Source: Osmia lignaria lignaria (lineage: Eukaryota > Arthropoda > Insecta > Hymenoptera > Megachilidae). Taken from it: 64,000 bases of DNA. Made by a program: the position numbers and the translations under genes. A model generated the notes under the pieces. It did not search any database and was not told where the DNA came from. It saw only the letters and a program-made list of their open reading frames with translations. Position 1 is the first letter of the stretch; each line of letters begins with the position of its first letter. This document shows positions 22,101-35,544 of the stretch, piece after piece. The DNA lies in contig NC_135035.1 of the NCBI RefSeq assembly GCF_051020975.1, positions 6,448,001 to 6,512,000 of the forward strand, in the 5' to 3' direction.

Positions 22101-25100
22101 AAAACTACCGATCGTCCGTGGAATTTCGGTACGTATCGGAAATTTAAATTTAGTGCGATGACGCTGGCTTAAATCTGCGTGACAAACAAACGATTATAAG
22201 GTGTCGCGAGGCAAGGTCGGGTTTTGTTTGTACACCGTCGAGAATCGATAGGTTTCGAACGCCTGTATAGTGAATTTCGTGAATTTTCCAAGTTTTAATT
22301 TCTCGATTTTCTTCGTTCCCCGTTGGAGTCGGCTCGCGAGGAAAAACATCCTCGGGAGAGGACGCATCGACGCATATTCCGAGCGTAAATGCATCGGTGC
22401 GCTTGATGCATATTTATCGTCCGCTCGAGGGATTGTTGCACAATTTTCCATTCCCTCCTGCTAAGCGTTGGCAGGTTCGCGATTGCTCGAACAGTGACTC
22501 GGCGTACTCGGTCGACGAAACCGGCGGGCAACGTATCAACGATCGCCGTTTCCCTGGCGGCGCGGGTAAACAGAAATCGTGTCCATCGTGAACCCATGGA
22601 AACTCCATGATTTAACGATCCGCTGAATAGATTCGCGGCAATCCCCGCTGTTAATCGACGAACGGCCAGCAAGTTAATTATTAAGGAGCTGGAGCGACCG
22701 TACAACTCGTTAGGGTTCAAGATTTATGAATATTTGTCGAGTCAGTAGAGCAACGATAATTGGCAGCTTCAGTTTCATCGCGAATCTATCGGTATCGTAC
22801 GCGGATAATTTACGAGCGACTCGTTGGAATTTCTATCGATGAACCTAAGCGATACCAAAGGACTATCCTTGGAGAGAAAGCGTAAACATCGTCGGTTAAA
22901 CGATCAGAATTGCCTTTGAATTGTTGTTGTGTTCGATCACACGGAAGTCTTTCATTTCGATATTTATCCTCTATTTGATTGCTCTTCTTTCACGTACGGA
23001 AATTTATAACCATCCCTAAGGAATATTCTAACCGTTCCAGTTTATTGCATTCTTAATATTTGATAATTTACGTTTGGTGTATGATCGAATAAATGGGTGA
23101 CGGGGTTGTAGGAATTCAAGTGTTAATTAAAATTCGATGATCGGCGAGTAAGCCGAAAACACAAGGCGATAAAAATCGGCGCGATTGATAAGGCGATTAA
23201 TTCCCGGCAGATCACGTGTGCCTGATAACGGGATATTTATCTTGGCGTTATTTAAACGACGTTCAAAGCCGATCGCCAGAAGAGGAATGGAAGAGGAAGC
23301 TGTTACAGGCTGTGAGGCGACGCTTTACAATTAGTAGAAAGTCGTACCGGTAATTAATGAGTCGACCGGGCCAGCTCGAATCTTAATTATTTATCGCTGC
23401 ATCGTTGATTAATTACAGTCGGCTCGCGTTCCATCGCGCGACGTGATGTATCGCCCGCGCGACGACGTCCACCGGTGACAAATTATTGCCGTTTCTTTTC
23501 TTCTGTCCAACCTGAACGGACCCGGGCCCGCTCGCCGGATTCGTGGACGTCCATGGAAACGTTTCAAAAGGATGACGGGATCGTGACAGTCAGAAAGGAC
23601 TCGATCATCTTAGAAGATCCTTAATCGTCCTGGACCATTCGGAACCGTCTTGAGACACGAGAAATTTTGCAATTGACCTCTCTGAATATTTCTTTTTTAT
23701 TTTCTTTCTTTCTTTCTTTTTTCGCCAGTTTAATAGACGAGGCTCGTTAACGTATAATAATGGCGAGATGAAATTTGCCGTCACTTGATAAGTGTATACT
23801 TTTGATTGCGAAGGTGTTGAAAGATGTTCACACTTTCGTGGCTGGGAATTTTAATGCTAGAAGACGGCAATCTTGCCGCCGTGTAATTAAAACAGGAAAT
23901 TTTTATCTTTCATTAGTATTTTGAATCATATCGTGTAAAGCGTGCGCGGTTGTCACCGTTCCCTTATCGCGGGTCAAGTGTTCGCCATTTACACGCGATA
24001 ACGCAACGTTGGCACAGATGTCTTATATAATTAAGACGTTTCACCGGCTACGAATTATTTTAGTCGATGCTCTGACGCGGAGCTAATTTTCGATTCCGAC
24101 TGTGACGAGCTAATCAACGCGAACCTCTTTCGGTGTTTATCAAAAAAGTTTATCACGCTCATTCTTCTCGTTAATTATTCTACAATTTTTGCGCCCCCTA
24201 CGTTAGCTGCGAATGGATCAACCTTCTCGTTTTTTTCGGTCGATGTCGGAAAAGGAGAAAATACTTTTCATCCATTCGAAACAATCGCAGCTCAGTGTTC
24301 GACGTTTCTGGTTGGGGAAAAGGTGGGAGGGCAGAGCCCTTCCCCGGAGAGATTTGATAAACTCGAATGACGCTCAGGCTCACCTAATTACTCGATAAAT
24401 GCGCGACTGCTCGCGCTCGGTGCACCGGGTGTCGCTGCTCATTACTAATTACTCATTAGAGCACGTGGCTACGACGAGATCCCCGCTTCCCTTCTCTCTT
24501 TCTCCGACGAACGGTAAATTGCGAAAAGTACGCATTATCTTGCGTCGAGAGAGCGGTGACGCGCGGCTTACGATAAATAGAAAGAAACGAAGCCGCAGGG
24601 TTTTTCACGTGGGCTCAGCCAGTCGGTGACGTATAAACTCGTCGACGTGTGACGTCGACGCCCTGACTCTCGTTCACCGTCGCGGGGCCGTGAACGCCAC
24701 TGTAATTTCTTTTTTTTTTTTTTTTTTTTGTAATTATTTTATGGTAATGAGGCTAATTAAAAGGTAAAATGCCTCGAGGGGCTTGCACGCTCGTAGAAAG
24801 GAGCGTGAATTGCGCGCGAATATACCGTTTGTGTATTGTGAACGAATACGGCCTCGCGGTTCACCTTTTGTCACCTTTCGCGAGAGACACACGGGACAGG
24901 TTCGAGAAAAGGGGTGCGTGAATTCAAGGCTGCTCGATTCTTCGAACCCCCTCCCCTTTCTCTCGCCTTTCTTTCCTTTTCTCTCGTGGATCGATCTCGA
25001 TGATTCTCTCGTGCCCCTTGAAAGCCGAAGAAACGACCGAGTGCCTTCATTGTCATCCTTGAACGTTTCACCTATACATATATGTAAGTTCGATTAAACG

Positions 25101-28100
25101 TACAAAGAATCATCGGATCATTGTAATACGCGATAAAGTTTGCCGTCTAAGCGAAAGTCGCACGGTGGAAACGTTATCGTCGGCAACGGGTGCCGTTATC
25201 AGGTGTTTCGTGATAAATATTTTTTTTTTTCTTTTTTATCAGATCCATGTCTTTTCTCTGGCACGTTACGTCACGGTCCCGCGAGTAGCAACGAGAGAGA
25301 GTATTGTACGCGTCGAACCGACGAGCACGACCCGCGCGCGACTTGCTCATTACACGTCCCGATACTCGACGTAACGGGCACTCCTGGTTCCTCTCCAACG
25401 TCACCTCACGATGGTCCTTCTTCGCTTGAAAAAGCGGTAAGGACGTCCGAAATATACCATTTTATAATTGCAATCCGTCGTCGCAATTATTCCGCGTAAG
25501 AGAAGCAACCCTGTTACCGTTGCAGCGTCGCGGACGTTGAAGAATCCTCTAGAAAATGAAAGAGAGAGAAAGAAAAAATATACATAAAGGGCTTGCTCGT
25601 AGTAGCGGGCGAGCGGGCGAGCGAGGACGAGCGACAAGCTACCAGCTCGCGTACTAATTACTTAAACTCGCAATTAAGTGCACCCTCGCGGCGTCGGAGA
25701 AAGGATTCGCGGGAGCGTGATTCGCACCTTCCCCCTTTTTTGCACTTCTCTCACTCGGTCTCTCTTTCTCTATTCTCCATTCTATCTCTCTCTGTCACTG
25801 TTTCTCCTCTGTTATTCGCCTTTACACGTTCGCTCATACGTGCACAGGTGCGCACCAAGATTTTCTCCCCTTTTTCCCGGACTTTCTTTCCGCGCTCCTC
25901 TGTGCTCGCTTCTTTTGAACGTTTACACACCAGCCAGGGTGTTAGAGTTTCATTTTTTAGGAAGCTGTTGCCGCGCCAGCTTTCGCAGCGAACCAGCCTT
26001 TGATCAATTTTATGCCAGTCGGGTTCCTTTTCTCCTTCGATCACGCGCTCGCCTTTTCGAATTTATTAACCCTTTTCGTCTGTCGGAATTAATCTCCTGT
26101 TTACGTTCACGTAGATCGATCCTTACTTCGAGGTTTACAGAGCAGTAGAAACGGTAGAAAGGTATAGAATAATTGACAAATCGTTTCTCGGAGCCGAGTC
26201 AGCTCGGTGGTTTCGCAATTCCGTCGAACGGCGAGGCCGATATCCCGCGATTCGACGAACGAAAGCCATTTTTCTTCCGTTCCTAGCTCGCCAGCAGCCA
26301 CGAATCCGGATTCGAGTGACTCTTTGGAAGCGCATGCGTGACCACGCATCTCCTGCCTCACGTGTGTGTGCGCACGCGATTGTTAATGCAAATACGCAGA
26401 CGCTACGGTGCATCGGATGCACCGATGAGGATGCACACCGACGAACGATCGGCTGAGATAACGGTGCCGTTTCGCAAAGGTTCGAGTGTCGATGAATCGA
26501 TGCCTCGGATGACTCTGCTCCTCGGTTTTGCGAAACACCGTTGGATTCGATATCTCCTCGAAGAAATAATATTGCGTTTATTGGAATTTGTAGAATTGAA
26601 AGAAGAAATCAATTATCTTCAAGCTACTCTGAATTCACGTATTCAATAAATCAGGAAGGGATGAAGCATACGTTCGCCGTTCATTAATCAGAAACAAACC
26701 CCGTCAATTACTCGGCAAAAGGAAAGAAAAACAAACGCCATCGTCCCCTGAGAAAATATAATATATTCTCCGGTGCAGTCTCCCTGCAAACGATTTAATT
26801 CTGGTTTCCCTTTCGCCAGCAAATGATCCGTACGCGTCACTCGTAATTGTAAACGTCCCCATAAAGACATCTCGTTACCAGATTCGACCAAGGGGTTGAA
26901 ACGTCGACGTTATTAACTTCCCGTTCGGTCGTTGCTTCGTTTCGCGACTGCAGATGAGAAAAAAAAGAGGAAGGAAAGAGATGGAAAAAGGAAAGGGAAG
27001 GAAAATCGAATGCCACGTCTGGGCCAAGCTGGCGTAAAGGCGAGTTTTCAGCGATCTCATTGTCCGCGGTGGCGGCACAAAGGGGTGCGCGACATCAAAG
27101 ACGAGTCAAAGTTATCGCTCCAGGCTGTACATCCCCGATATTAGCCCTCAGCGCGGCTAATAAACCTTTCCGCTTGTTCGACACACGCGATTCTCGCGAT
27201 TCTCATCGTGTAATCGACGCCAGCTTCCAGTTGGAAAAAAGGAACTCCCTAGAATTACCATCCGGCTGATATTAACGCCGCCTTTTTCATGCGACCACTC
27301 GTCGCACAGACGTCGTACAGCTCAAAGAATTTTTATCCTTACTGCAGTTTCACCGATTGGATCGATTAATTATTTCAATCGAAACTCCAAGTTGGAAAGA
27401 TTCGTGTGTGATCTTTGGCCCATGAAAAATTTCGATTGCTGTTTACTGATTTAAATTACCTTCCAATTAGAGCGAGATTCTATCGAGTGGAATTTAATCG
27501 ATTTAATTGAAAAGCACTCATCTTTGGTATTCGATGACTGTTTAATCATGATCGCAGTCACCCTTAGCAACGAAAGGGTTAAAAAATACTTAAGAGACGA
27601 AGATCGATCGAAGCACGACAGTCGATTTCACGGTAATCGCAAGTGTCTGTCGTTTTCGTCGATCGTATTCGACTCCGTTACATCACCGTCTACGAATTAT
27701 AATGATGATAATACGGAATCTAACGGCGCGTGCAACGAAAGAAAAGCTGCACGATCAAACGTTAATTGCTGTTACTCCCCTGCCGTCCCGCCTCTCCGCG
27801 GATAATAATTCCAGGCACGAGTCGAAAAATGCCGATGACTCGACGACTTGCGGTTCGCAGACGGTCTCTCAAACTTCACGCCTCGAGCCGACGCTAATTA
27901 ATCTCATTATCGGTTTAATCGTCCCGGGGATGCGTACGAATTAATAACACCAACGCTGATGAGTCGCAGCTGCGCCGATCGCAGAATCCGTCGCAAAAAT
28001 TTCGCCCCGCGATAGATCTACCTCTATTTCTTTTTTCCCTCTTCGAACTACCGATGAAACTCGAAGCCCGGGTCGGACTCATAATTCTGCGGATTACGTC

Positions 28101-31100
28101 CCGATGATTTATGCGAAAATTAAACAAATTCCCAGTCTGGCCGCCGAGAAATTCGGCGATGTCGATTTTTCGTCGATTTTCTTATCCGCGGAATTTCTTA
28201 TCTTCCAAGTTCGTTCATCGTCTGTCTAATTAATAACGACCGATATTTTTCGATGAAGTTATTTCGCTCATTTTCTACGTCGAGTTAGCCCGAAGACAGA
28301 GAAAGATGTAAAAGGAGAAAGAAAGTAAGCACTACAAATCATCCTGGTAGAAATCTAATTTACGGTCGCGCACGGCTTAGGACTGGTCTACAGGCCCGAA
28401 ACGTGGGAAGTTGAAAAATGCGAATGCCCATTAAAGATACGGTGACGTCCTTCGTTGGCCGCCGATTTACAGGTTACCGGTTCCAGCCTCCGATCGCGGT
28501 AATTTACTGGTCAGCTTACCGCGATTAGCCGACTCCTTTGTCACTATTAACCTGGGCTCCAGTCGCGCAGTCGAACGCCTATCGACCCCCATCGACCGAG
28601 AAATCTTAGATCTTGCACGTATCCTCGTGTCCTTCTATTTCGCCAATTCCCCTCCAGCAATTACCACGTTACGTACATGCAAATTATCTTGAACCGCTTG
28701 ATTAATAGTCATCAAAGTAGCTGAAGTAAAATATTATTTCCTCCTGTCAACTTCGCGATTCAGTCTTCGAAATTGGGTTCAGTAGGTTACATCCTGAACA
28801 CCGTTGTGTCATTTGCAAAGCGAAAACATTAATCACTAATTGTTCGGCATCGGTGGCGTTGAAAATTGACGAATAACTTCTACAGATCGTGTCTGGTAGA
28901 AGGATTGCGATTCGCGAGTCCGGGTAACCATGGAATTAAAATTCGCGGAACACGGAAGAGCAAAATTGCAAAAACGCTCTTCTCTCGTCCGTGACACTGT
29001 AATTAGTAAAGCGGGTTGAAACGAGTGGAAATCTGGTTTGTCGGCTTTGCTACCAGCGATCCGAGAGATATAGCGATCGTAGATCCTGATAACGATACGA
29101 CACGATAGGCGTGAGCCTGTTTCCCGTCGGATCGAAAGAAAAACGTGGGTTGTGCCTAGCGTGGATTCGCACACGCGTGGCCAGGTGACAGGTGAGGAGC
29201 AACAAGAAGGAAGAAATAGTAGCCAGCCGTATGTACAAGCCATTACATCCTCCCTTTTACGCCTATTTATTATTTTACACTGGATGATCATCCTTAATGA
29301 ATGGTGTTTGGTATTCAAGCTCTAATTTATTTTTTCTTTTCAATTATTATCCACTCGTTCCTATGTTTAATAGCAACGATGAATAAACCCTTTAATACAA
29401 ATTTTAACAAAATAATAATAATAACAATAACCTTCGTGTACATACTCCATTATTGAATTTATGAATGATGAATGAAGAATTATGAATAGAAGATCAACCT
29501 CTTCTCGTGTGTACACGTTTCTCTTTTAAATGAAACTTGAGTTTTCCGGTGAGACAGCAATTCGCCGTTAAAAATAATTAAACCGCGTTAATTCAGCGGG
29601 CACGGTGCGTGCTCTGGACGGTGTAAATCTATCAGAAGTTTCAACGTGCGCCGTTCTCGCAGTGAAATACTAGGAAACATTCCAGCATAATTCCCGGCGC
29701 TCTTCCTACGAGGAGAGGAGGCGCGCTCGGGTGGGCCGATATTATTTTTGAAAATCTCGCGCAAACGACGGCATTCCAGGGTGGGGCAGCCCCGGCATTA
29801 AATCATCCGGCTTGCGCGCCAGCAACGGTGGCTGTTGCTCGACCCGAGTGGACCGAGAGAGGTCCGCGCGTCTGGCTGCTAGTTGCCAGCATCGCCCATA
29901 ACCAACCTCTCACACCGTAGCCTACCGTGACATACGGTTTATCGCGAATGTACTCCAGCAGTCGCTAATAAATTCCTTTTTCGCCAGCCACCGTCGACCT
30001 ATTTGAACAGTCTCTCGTTGTTGTGCCGGGAGCTTCAACCCTCCATTTTTCTTTTTTCCCTATTTTTTTTTTTTTTTTTGGTTTTTATTTCCAACGATTT
30101 ACTGCCGTTGCTTTCGCCCTGCCCCTCGTTTTCCGACTTAATTTTCCCCTCCTCCGTGTTCGGATGGGACGTTCATTAGCGAGGGAAAAATTGTCTCCGT
30201 GTTTTTCGCGACGTCCCCCCCCTCCTGAAAAATGTTTAGCAAATCGACAAGTTCCCGAGGAGAAATTCGTGGTAGCTTTGATAAATTCCTCTTCCACTGG
30301 CTACCTAACAGCCAGCGAATTTACCTACCCGGTACCGGTTTCCAACTTAATTTTCTCCTGTCATGGCTGTCCATCGATAAGGTGAAAAATCTCGCGGCGG
30401 CTCGTTAGCGGACCGGCCCCGTTTTTCCTCGATTTCGACCGTGTCCCCTGATCATTTTCATCGATCCTTTGTACGGGTATCGACGGTGAATGCCACTCGG
30501 ACCGCTGTCTATTTCGTTCGTTAGAGAGCATTTTGTCCGGTTTCAATGGTAATTCGAGCCTGTCCGTTCTCGCTGATGGTTTATCGGATGTGTCCTTTTT
30601 AGGTGACGATTCGTTTGAATATCGATGCGTTTTCGGTGACCCTTCATTCGGCTTTTACCGGCTCCTGCCCATTCACGCATCCAACTCCCTGATATGTATG
30701 TGTTTCTTTTTTTTTTTTTTTTTATTTCATTCGTTTATTACTCGTTTTCGGGCAACTGTTCTTTTACCGGATGGATCTCGTTGTCCGCGAGAGAAAAACA
30801 GGTGATCCGTTATCAACGAATCTCTCGAAACGTTTAATAAATTAGTTTTCCTTTCACCCGGTCCGATAATTATCCCATCGTTGAGCGATTCAACGTTATC
30901 GTTCCGGCAAACTCGCTTTTCGAATATCCTCTCTCCCCATTCACGCTTGCAATCCGATAGAAAAAAATCTGTGCATCGATATCCTGGAACAGCAGTGTCG
31001 AAAAACGTCAACGACCGGATAGGAGGTATTAAAATCGTATTCCGGATATTTTCGAAGCACGAAAGATTTAAAATAAAAAAGGCGCTGTTTTATAGCAGCC

Positions 31101-32999
31101 GTAGAATATTCTTCCTTCGATATTCATGGAGCAAAGGAAACGTAGGTCCCCGGAACGAGAGCAAACACTCGTCCCTCGAAGGCAGGACGATCAAACACGC
31201 GCGAATCGTGTTGCAAAGGAGCTGGGGAATCGTGTGCGCAACACGAAACGAACGGCAAACACTCTGCTGGACGACGTTCCACGAGAAAAAGCACGTGGCA
31301 GGACGGCGGTGCATCGACCATCGTTCGTACACCCCTAATTATCCTCGAGTGGTTCGTCGCCGCGTGCGTGTGCGTGATTCGGGCCTGTTTACGAATGCTC
31401 GCAAGCCTCGCGTAGCTTTCGAGGATCCTCGAATCAGCTTGGGAAACGTTTAAACGAAACCTGGACTCTTGCTTCTTTGCAGCGTCCTTTATTTTTACAC
31501 TTTCCTGTTCGACCACGGTTCAACGCATCTTCGACAGCTCGGACGCACGATGTCCTAAATTCTTAATTCGAGAGATTTCATTCGGTACTCGGAAACGTTC
31601 CTCGATCCCGTTACGAGAGGCATGTGTCCGCGGATTTGCAACCGGCTAAATTATGTGTTCCGGAACGCGGTCCGTTCCTGAATGCCCGTGTAGGCTGTAA
31701 ATTTCCTGGCGTTCGCCGTTACGTGGGTGGAGTTCGCTCGAGTAGCCCTGGAGGATGCTCGACGCGCGGTAGTCGGACGTGAATTTACATAGGGAACGCT
31801 CGAACGCTCGAAGATGGACGGGAGTTTCTTTAATTATTCATAGAACCGAGTAAATTCCCGGCTGCCGTTCGAAGAAAATGGACAGGATTTCCTTCTCCAA
31901 TTTTTTTTTAATTGCGTTTCTCCATCTCGAGAAGCGTTTCGTCGCGTATCGAAACAACTGTTCCCAATGGGACGAGTTATTCGTACAACGATCAGCGAGG
32001 CCATTGATCCTCGAGGAGACAGAAAGAGGAGGAACCAGATTCCACGACACATTGTCTCCCTGGTTATTCATCGTTCCTTTTCCCTCCGCGAATCTGCTAT
32101 TTTTCCTTATTTGTATTCGTAGACGGATAATCGAGCCTCGAGCGTTTTACAGGTGGTTGTGAAAAGAATTTCGGCTAACACGACGCGCGTGCCGCGGCGA
32201 GACCGCTCGGATTTGAATTTGTAATTCGACGCCTTTGTCGATCCCGGGGAAATTGAATGCGTGAACGCTAATGGGAGCTTCGGATACGCGTTCGCACCTA
32301 CGAGGACAATCAGACCCGAATCCGGACGGCCGTTAAGGAAACGCGACGATTCACCCAGGTTGAAATGATTTTTTTAGAGTAAATAATTTTATGAAAGAGA
32401 CAAAACTCCTCTTGAAAAATTGATCGGGCGTCGCTGCTTTTTCCCGTAAATTGAACAAACTCGGCTGAAACACCTCTCGAAGCCCCTTTTCTCTCAGTTC
32501 GAGTCTCTTGCACGGTTTTCGCATCCAGAACGAGAAACAAGCGTGCACGTGTAGATCCGCGAGTGAAATCAGCGGGTAACAAGTGTCACCGTCGGTTCTA
32601 ATTAATTAACGGAGCATCTGCCGTTCCCGTTTCGAGGGAGCGATATCCTGGCTCGTCTTCGCAACCGCGTTCGTTTTCCGCCTCCCCCAACCCCTCGACG
32701 CTTCCTCGAGCCTCGTATTCAGACGTGAAGTAGTGCCACGAGGGAGGAGAAGTTAGCGGAACGAATTAACGTTGCTTAATGCTTGAATGGCGGCTGAGAA
32801 TTAATCCGACACAGTGTTAAATCGCGCGCGATCGTCGCGAGCACCGTGCACTCGATGCTAGAGAGCTTCGAGGGAAGAGAAAAACGAATCGTTTTGTAAC
32901 TGTTCGACTGGCAAATCGAACTGAAGAGTTTTCACCAGATTTCACGCTTAGGCGACAGACAACCGTGTGTAAGGTGATTTTTATCGCGTTATATACTAT
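19137..32999. other. Long noncoding region downstream of SoxN
   Basis: Nearly 14 kb without a recognisable gene. Simple repeats: T20 at 24710-24729, T17 at 30063-30079, T17 at 30707-30723, and a short AAT repeat near 29411-29430. A CGTCGACGT palindromic pair occurs near 24640-24660. A TAATTA-rich stretch lies at 20040-20170, and others are scattered. All open frames here are short, without domains, and compete across frames. Distal regulatory DNA is plausible from the position next to a neural regulator, but I cannot delimit enhancers. Confidence 0.4.
24710..24729 (+). repeat. Poly-T run (T20)
   Basis: Uninterrupted T20, the longest homopolymer I see in the window. Confidence 0.85.
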
Positions 33000-33003
33000 T
33001 TAA

Positions 33004-33230
33004 CCCTTTATCCTACAACATCGTGTTAAAATGTGTTCAATTTCGTTGGTATTTTTAGTACGATTGAATTTTGAATTTAATTCTAATTGAACATTGATAC
33101 TTAAAATATTTAAAAATTTTATAATAAATTTAGTTTACTCAGACAAGGATGCATATTTTATTTTTATTTCTTTGTTTCAAAATGAAACAGCTGTCTGTCG
33201 CCACTATCGAAAAAATCATAGGCGAAAGGG
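33004..33230. mobile_element. piggyBac-like MITE (227 bp) with TTAA duplication
   Basis: The left boundary reads TTAA (33000-33003) then CCCTTTATCCTAC. The right boundary reads ATAGGCGAAAGGG then TTAA (33231-33234). The ends form an imperfect inverted repeat (CCCTTTATCCTAC against CCCTTTCGCCTAT). TTAA target duplication with CCCTTT termini is characteristic of piggyBac-superfamily non-autonomous elements. There is no transposase. Its right half continues into, and is the source of, the adjoining tandem array. Confidence 0.65.
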
Positions 33231-33739
33231 TTAATTTCGAAATTAAAATAATCGTGTCATACGAACGCTGTTTTCCTTTAGAATAAAATAAATATTTAAA
33301 AATTTTATAATAAATTTAGTTTGCTCAGGCAAGGATATTTGTTTCAAAATGAAAGAGCTGTCTATCGCCACTATCGAAAAAATCATAGACGATTTAAAAT
33401 AATCGTGTCACGCGAACGCTGTTTTCCTTTGGAATAAAATAAATATTTAAAAATTTTATAATAAATTTAGTTTGCTCAGGCAAGGATATTTGTTTCAAAA
33501 TGAAACAGCTGTCTGTCGCGCTGTCGAAAAAATCATAGGCAATTTAAAATAATCGTGTCATGCGAACGCTGTTTTCCTTTGGAATAAAATAAATATTTAA
33601 AAATTTTATAATAAATTTAGTTTGCTCAGGCAAGGATATTTGTTTCAAAATGAAACAGCTGTCTGTCGCCACTATCGAAAAAATCATAGACGATTTAAAA
33701 TAATCGTGTCACGCGAACGCTGTTTTCCTTTGGAATAAA
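33106..33739. repeat. ~150-bp satellite derived from MITE right half, 4 copies
   Basis: The unit starts around AATATTTAAAAATTTTATAA, passes through GTTTCAAAATGAAACAGCTG, CTGTCG and AAAAAATCATAGGC, then AATAATCGTGTCA and GAACGCTGTTTTCC. Equivalent points at 33295, 33446 and 33596 give periods of 151 and 150 bp. The first copy still contains the MITE terminus and TTAA. Copies 2-4 share a deletion of roughly 18 bp that removes that terminus. Copies 2-4 are nearly identical, so amplification is recent. Copy 4 ends abruptly at the AATAAAAGGGACAC junction. Confidence 0.9.
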
Positions 33740-35405
33740 AGGGACACAGGATCGTGGCACGGTTTCCCGACGCACGCGAAAAAGGATTCGAGATATCCCT
33801 CTGTCAGAAGAAATTAATGTTGAGCGTCTTCCACTTGTCATACCAGAGTGATACTAACATTAAATGGGATGCGACGAGTCACGTAATGTTCCTGCAACTC
33901 GATATCGGTCTGGGACGGTATGGCAGCTAATGGCTCGTCCATTACTTAACGTCTAAGATTTCCAGCTCCTCTGCAGGACGGATGAATTTTTGGATTACTC
34001 TTGTGCACCTCTGTTTCTGGCTAAAATCGAATCCCATGAACGAAAATGATTCATCAACGTCTTACTTTTGTAATTACTTCATCGCTTTTCTTGATTTTAA
34101 TCAAACTTCCGGACGGCTGATTCGTCGAATCGATAATTCGGGTATGTAAATCGTGTAATGGAGAATTTAATGTTCCCCATGCGAGGACGGTGATATATGT
34201 TCGCGTAAAGTGTCCAGTCTGTTAGGGAAAGAAGCAGGCGACATAAGAGACGTTACGGGCAGTTTCGAGTTTCACCGGACAAGCTTCTCGCTTCTGCTCC
34301 TCGTTTACCAGCGAGACACTAGTTTTGTGACCCTTTTCTCTAACCGACCGGCAAATTCGTCGGACTAGGAGAGATGGTTCACAAAATCAGGGCGAAACAC
34401 TATTTCCTTGGAGCACTATTACCTTAGCGACCGACTTGGATCGAATTGCATTCGAAATTTAATTTTTGCATAACGAAGCTAATGATTTTAACGCGAAAGG
34501 AACAAAGCTCTCTTGAATTTAAAGCAAAGGGCGTCAAACCTCGAAAGAAGAATATTCCGAGCGGCACTTTTCTTCGTGGAAGGATCGATTCCACGGTTCA
34601 TCGATGACTCAGGACGCTCCTCGTCGTTGAGGTGTTAACTGCCCAGTCACGATGCACATGTTCGGCCAACAAAACCTGGCGTGTTCTTCGGCGCGCGCGT
34701 CAACACGCGCGAAGGGACGCGAAGTGTCGAGTGTCGTGCGCGAGGTTATTGACATTATTGACCAAATATTGGCCTCGCTCAGGGATACTTCTTCCTAACT
34801 CTCCTAATTGCCGACGTTCGAGCCTCTCACTTTCAAATTTTCGCTACCAGAATCCTCGGGTTCTCCGACGAGAATAACGCGTTTAAATATTAAGGAAAAA
34901 TTGAGAAATACCGGAAATTCGTACGAGGGTGAGAGTCGCGTGGGAACTCGTACGACGGGGTAAAATTACAAGTAATTCGCGTCGACCGTGGTATCAATTG
35001 CCCGCAGCAGGCCATCGTGCATTCGCGATTTTACGGAAACCGGAGCGAAAGGAAGCGAGAGGGTATCGGTGACGACGACGGCGATCCTAGGAAAGCCGAC
35101 ACACCCACGCGCGTATAAATTCACGCGTGTGTCAGGACAGGAGACACGGTGGGTGCCCCGTAGTGTCGCGCGAGCTGCGTGACCGAATCCGAATCTCTGA
35201 AACACCGACACCACCGGCTTCATGCGTTGCTGGACGTCGATTCTCGTATCACTGGGAGAGAAAAAAATGAAATATTCTGAGTCATTGAACCTTAATTTGA
35301 AATATTTTATTTGATTTTAAGTCCAGAAAACAAAATTTTACAAAATCAGGGGACGAAAAGAAAAATAAAATCTAAGAATTTTTGAATTAATCCTCGAACA
35401 GGATT
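33740..35405. other. Noncoding region, nothing recognised
   Basis: No gene or long repeat recognised. A short GC hairpin (CGCGCGT / ACGCGCG) occurs near 34688-34710. Confidence 0.4.
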
Positions 35406-35544
35406 AGGTTTCTACCTTATTGGCCCAAAAAATGTTCGATTTTTCACCAATTTTCATGTTTAATAAACATTCTATATTTAATATTTTTCGCATGAAAAAT
35501 TGGTGAAAAATCGAACATTTTTTGGGCCAACATGGTAGAAACCT
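35406..35544. repeat. Near-perfect long hairpin (fold-back, ~53-bp arms)
   Basis: The left arm 35406-35458 and right arm 35491-35544 are inverted copies of each other with only a one-base indel and about three mismatches over 53 bp, separated by a 32-nt AT-rich loop. The arms contain GGCCCAAAAAATGTTCGA and TTTTTCACCAATTTTCATG. Such near-identity implies a recent origin or selection for pairing. It is most simply a fold-back MITE; a hairpin-RNA precursor is the alternative. No target duplication is clear. Confidence 0.85.

Noticed and set aside
30881..31453. 190-aa plus-strand open frame
   Set aside because: No domain, no promoter or splice context; it overlaps minus-strand frames of similar length. 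Composition matches the noncoding flanks.
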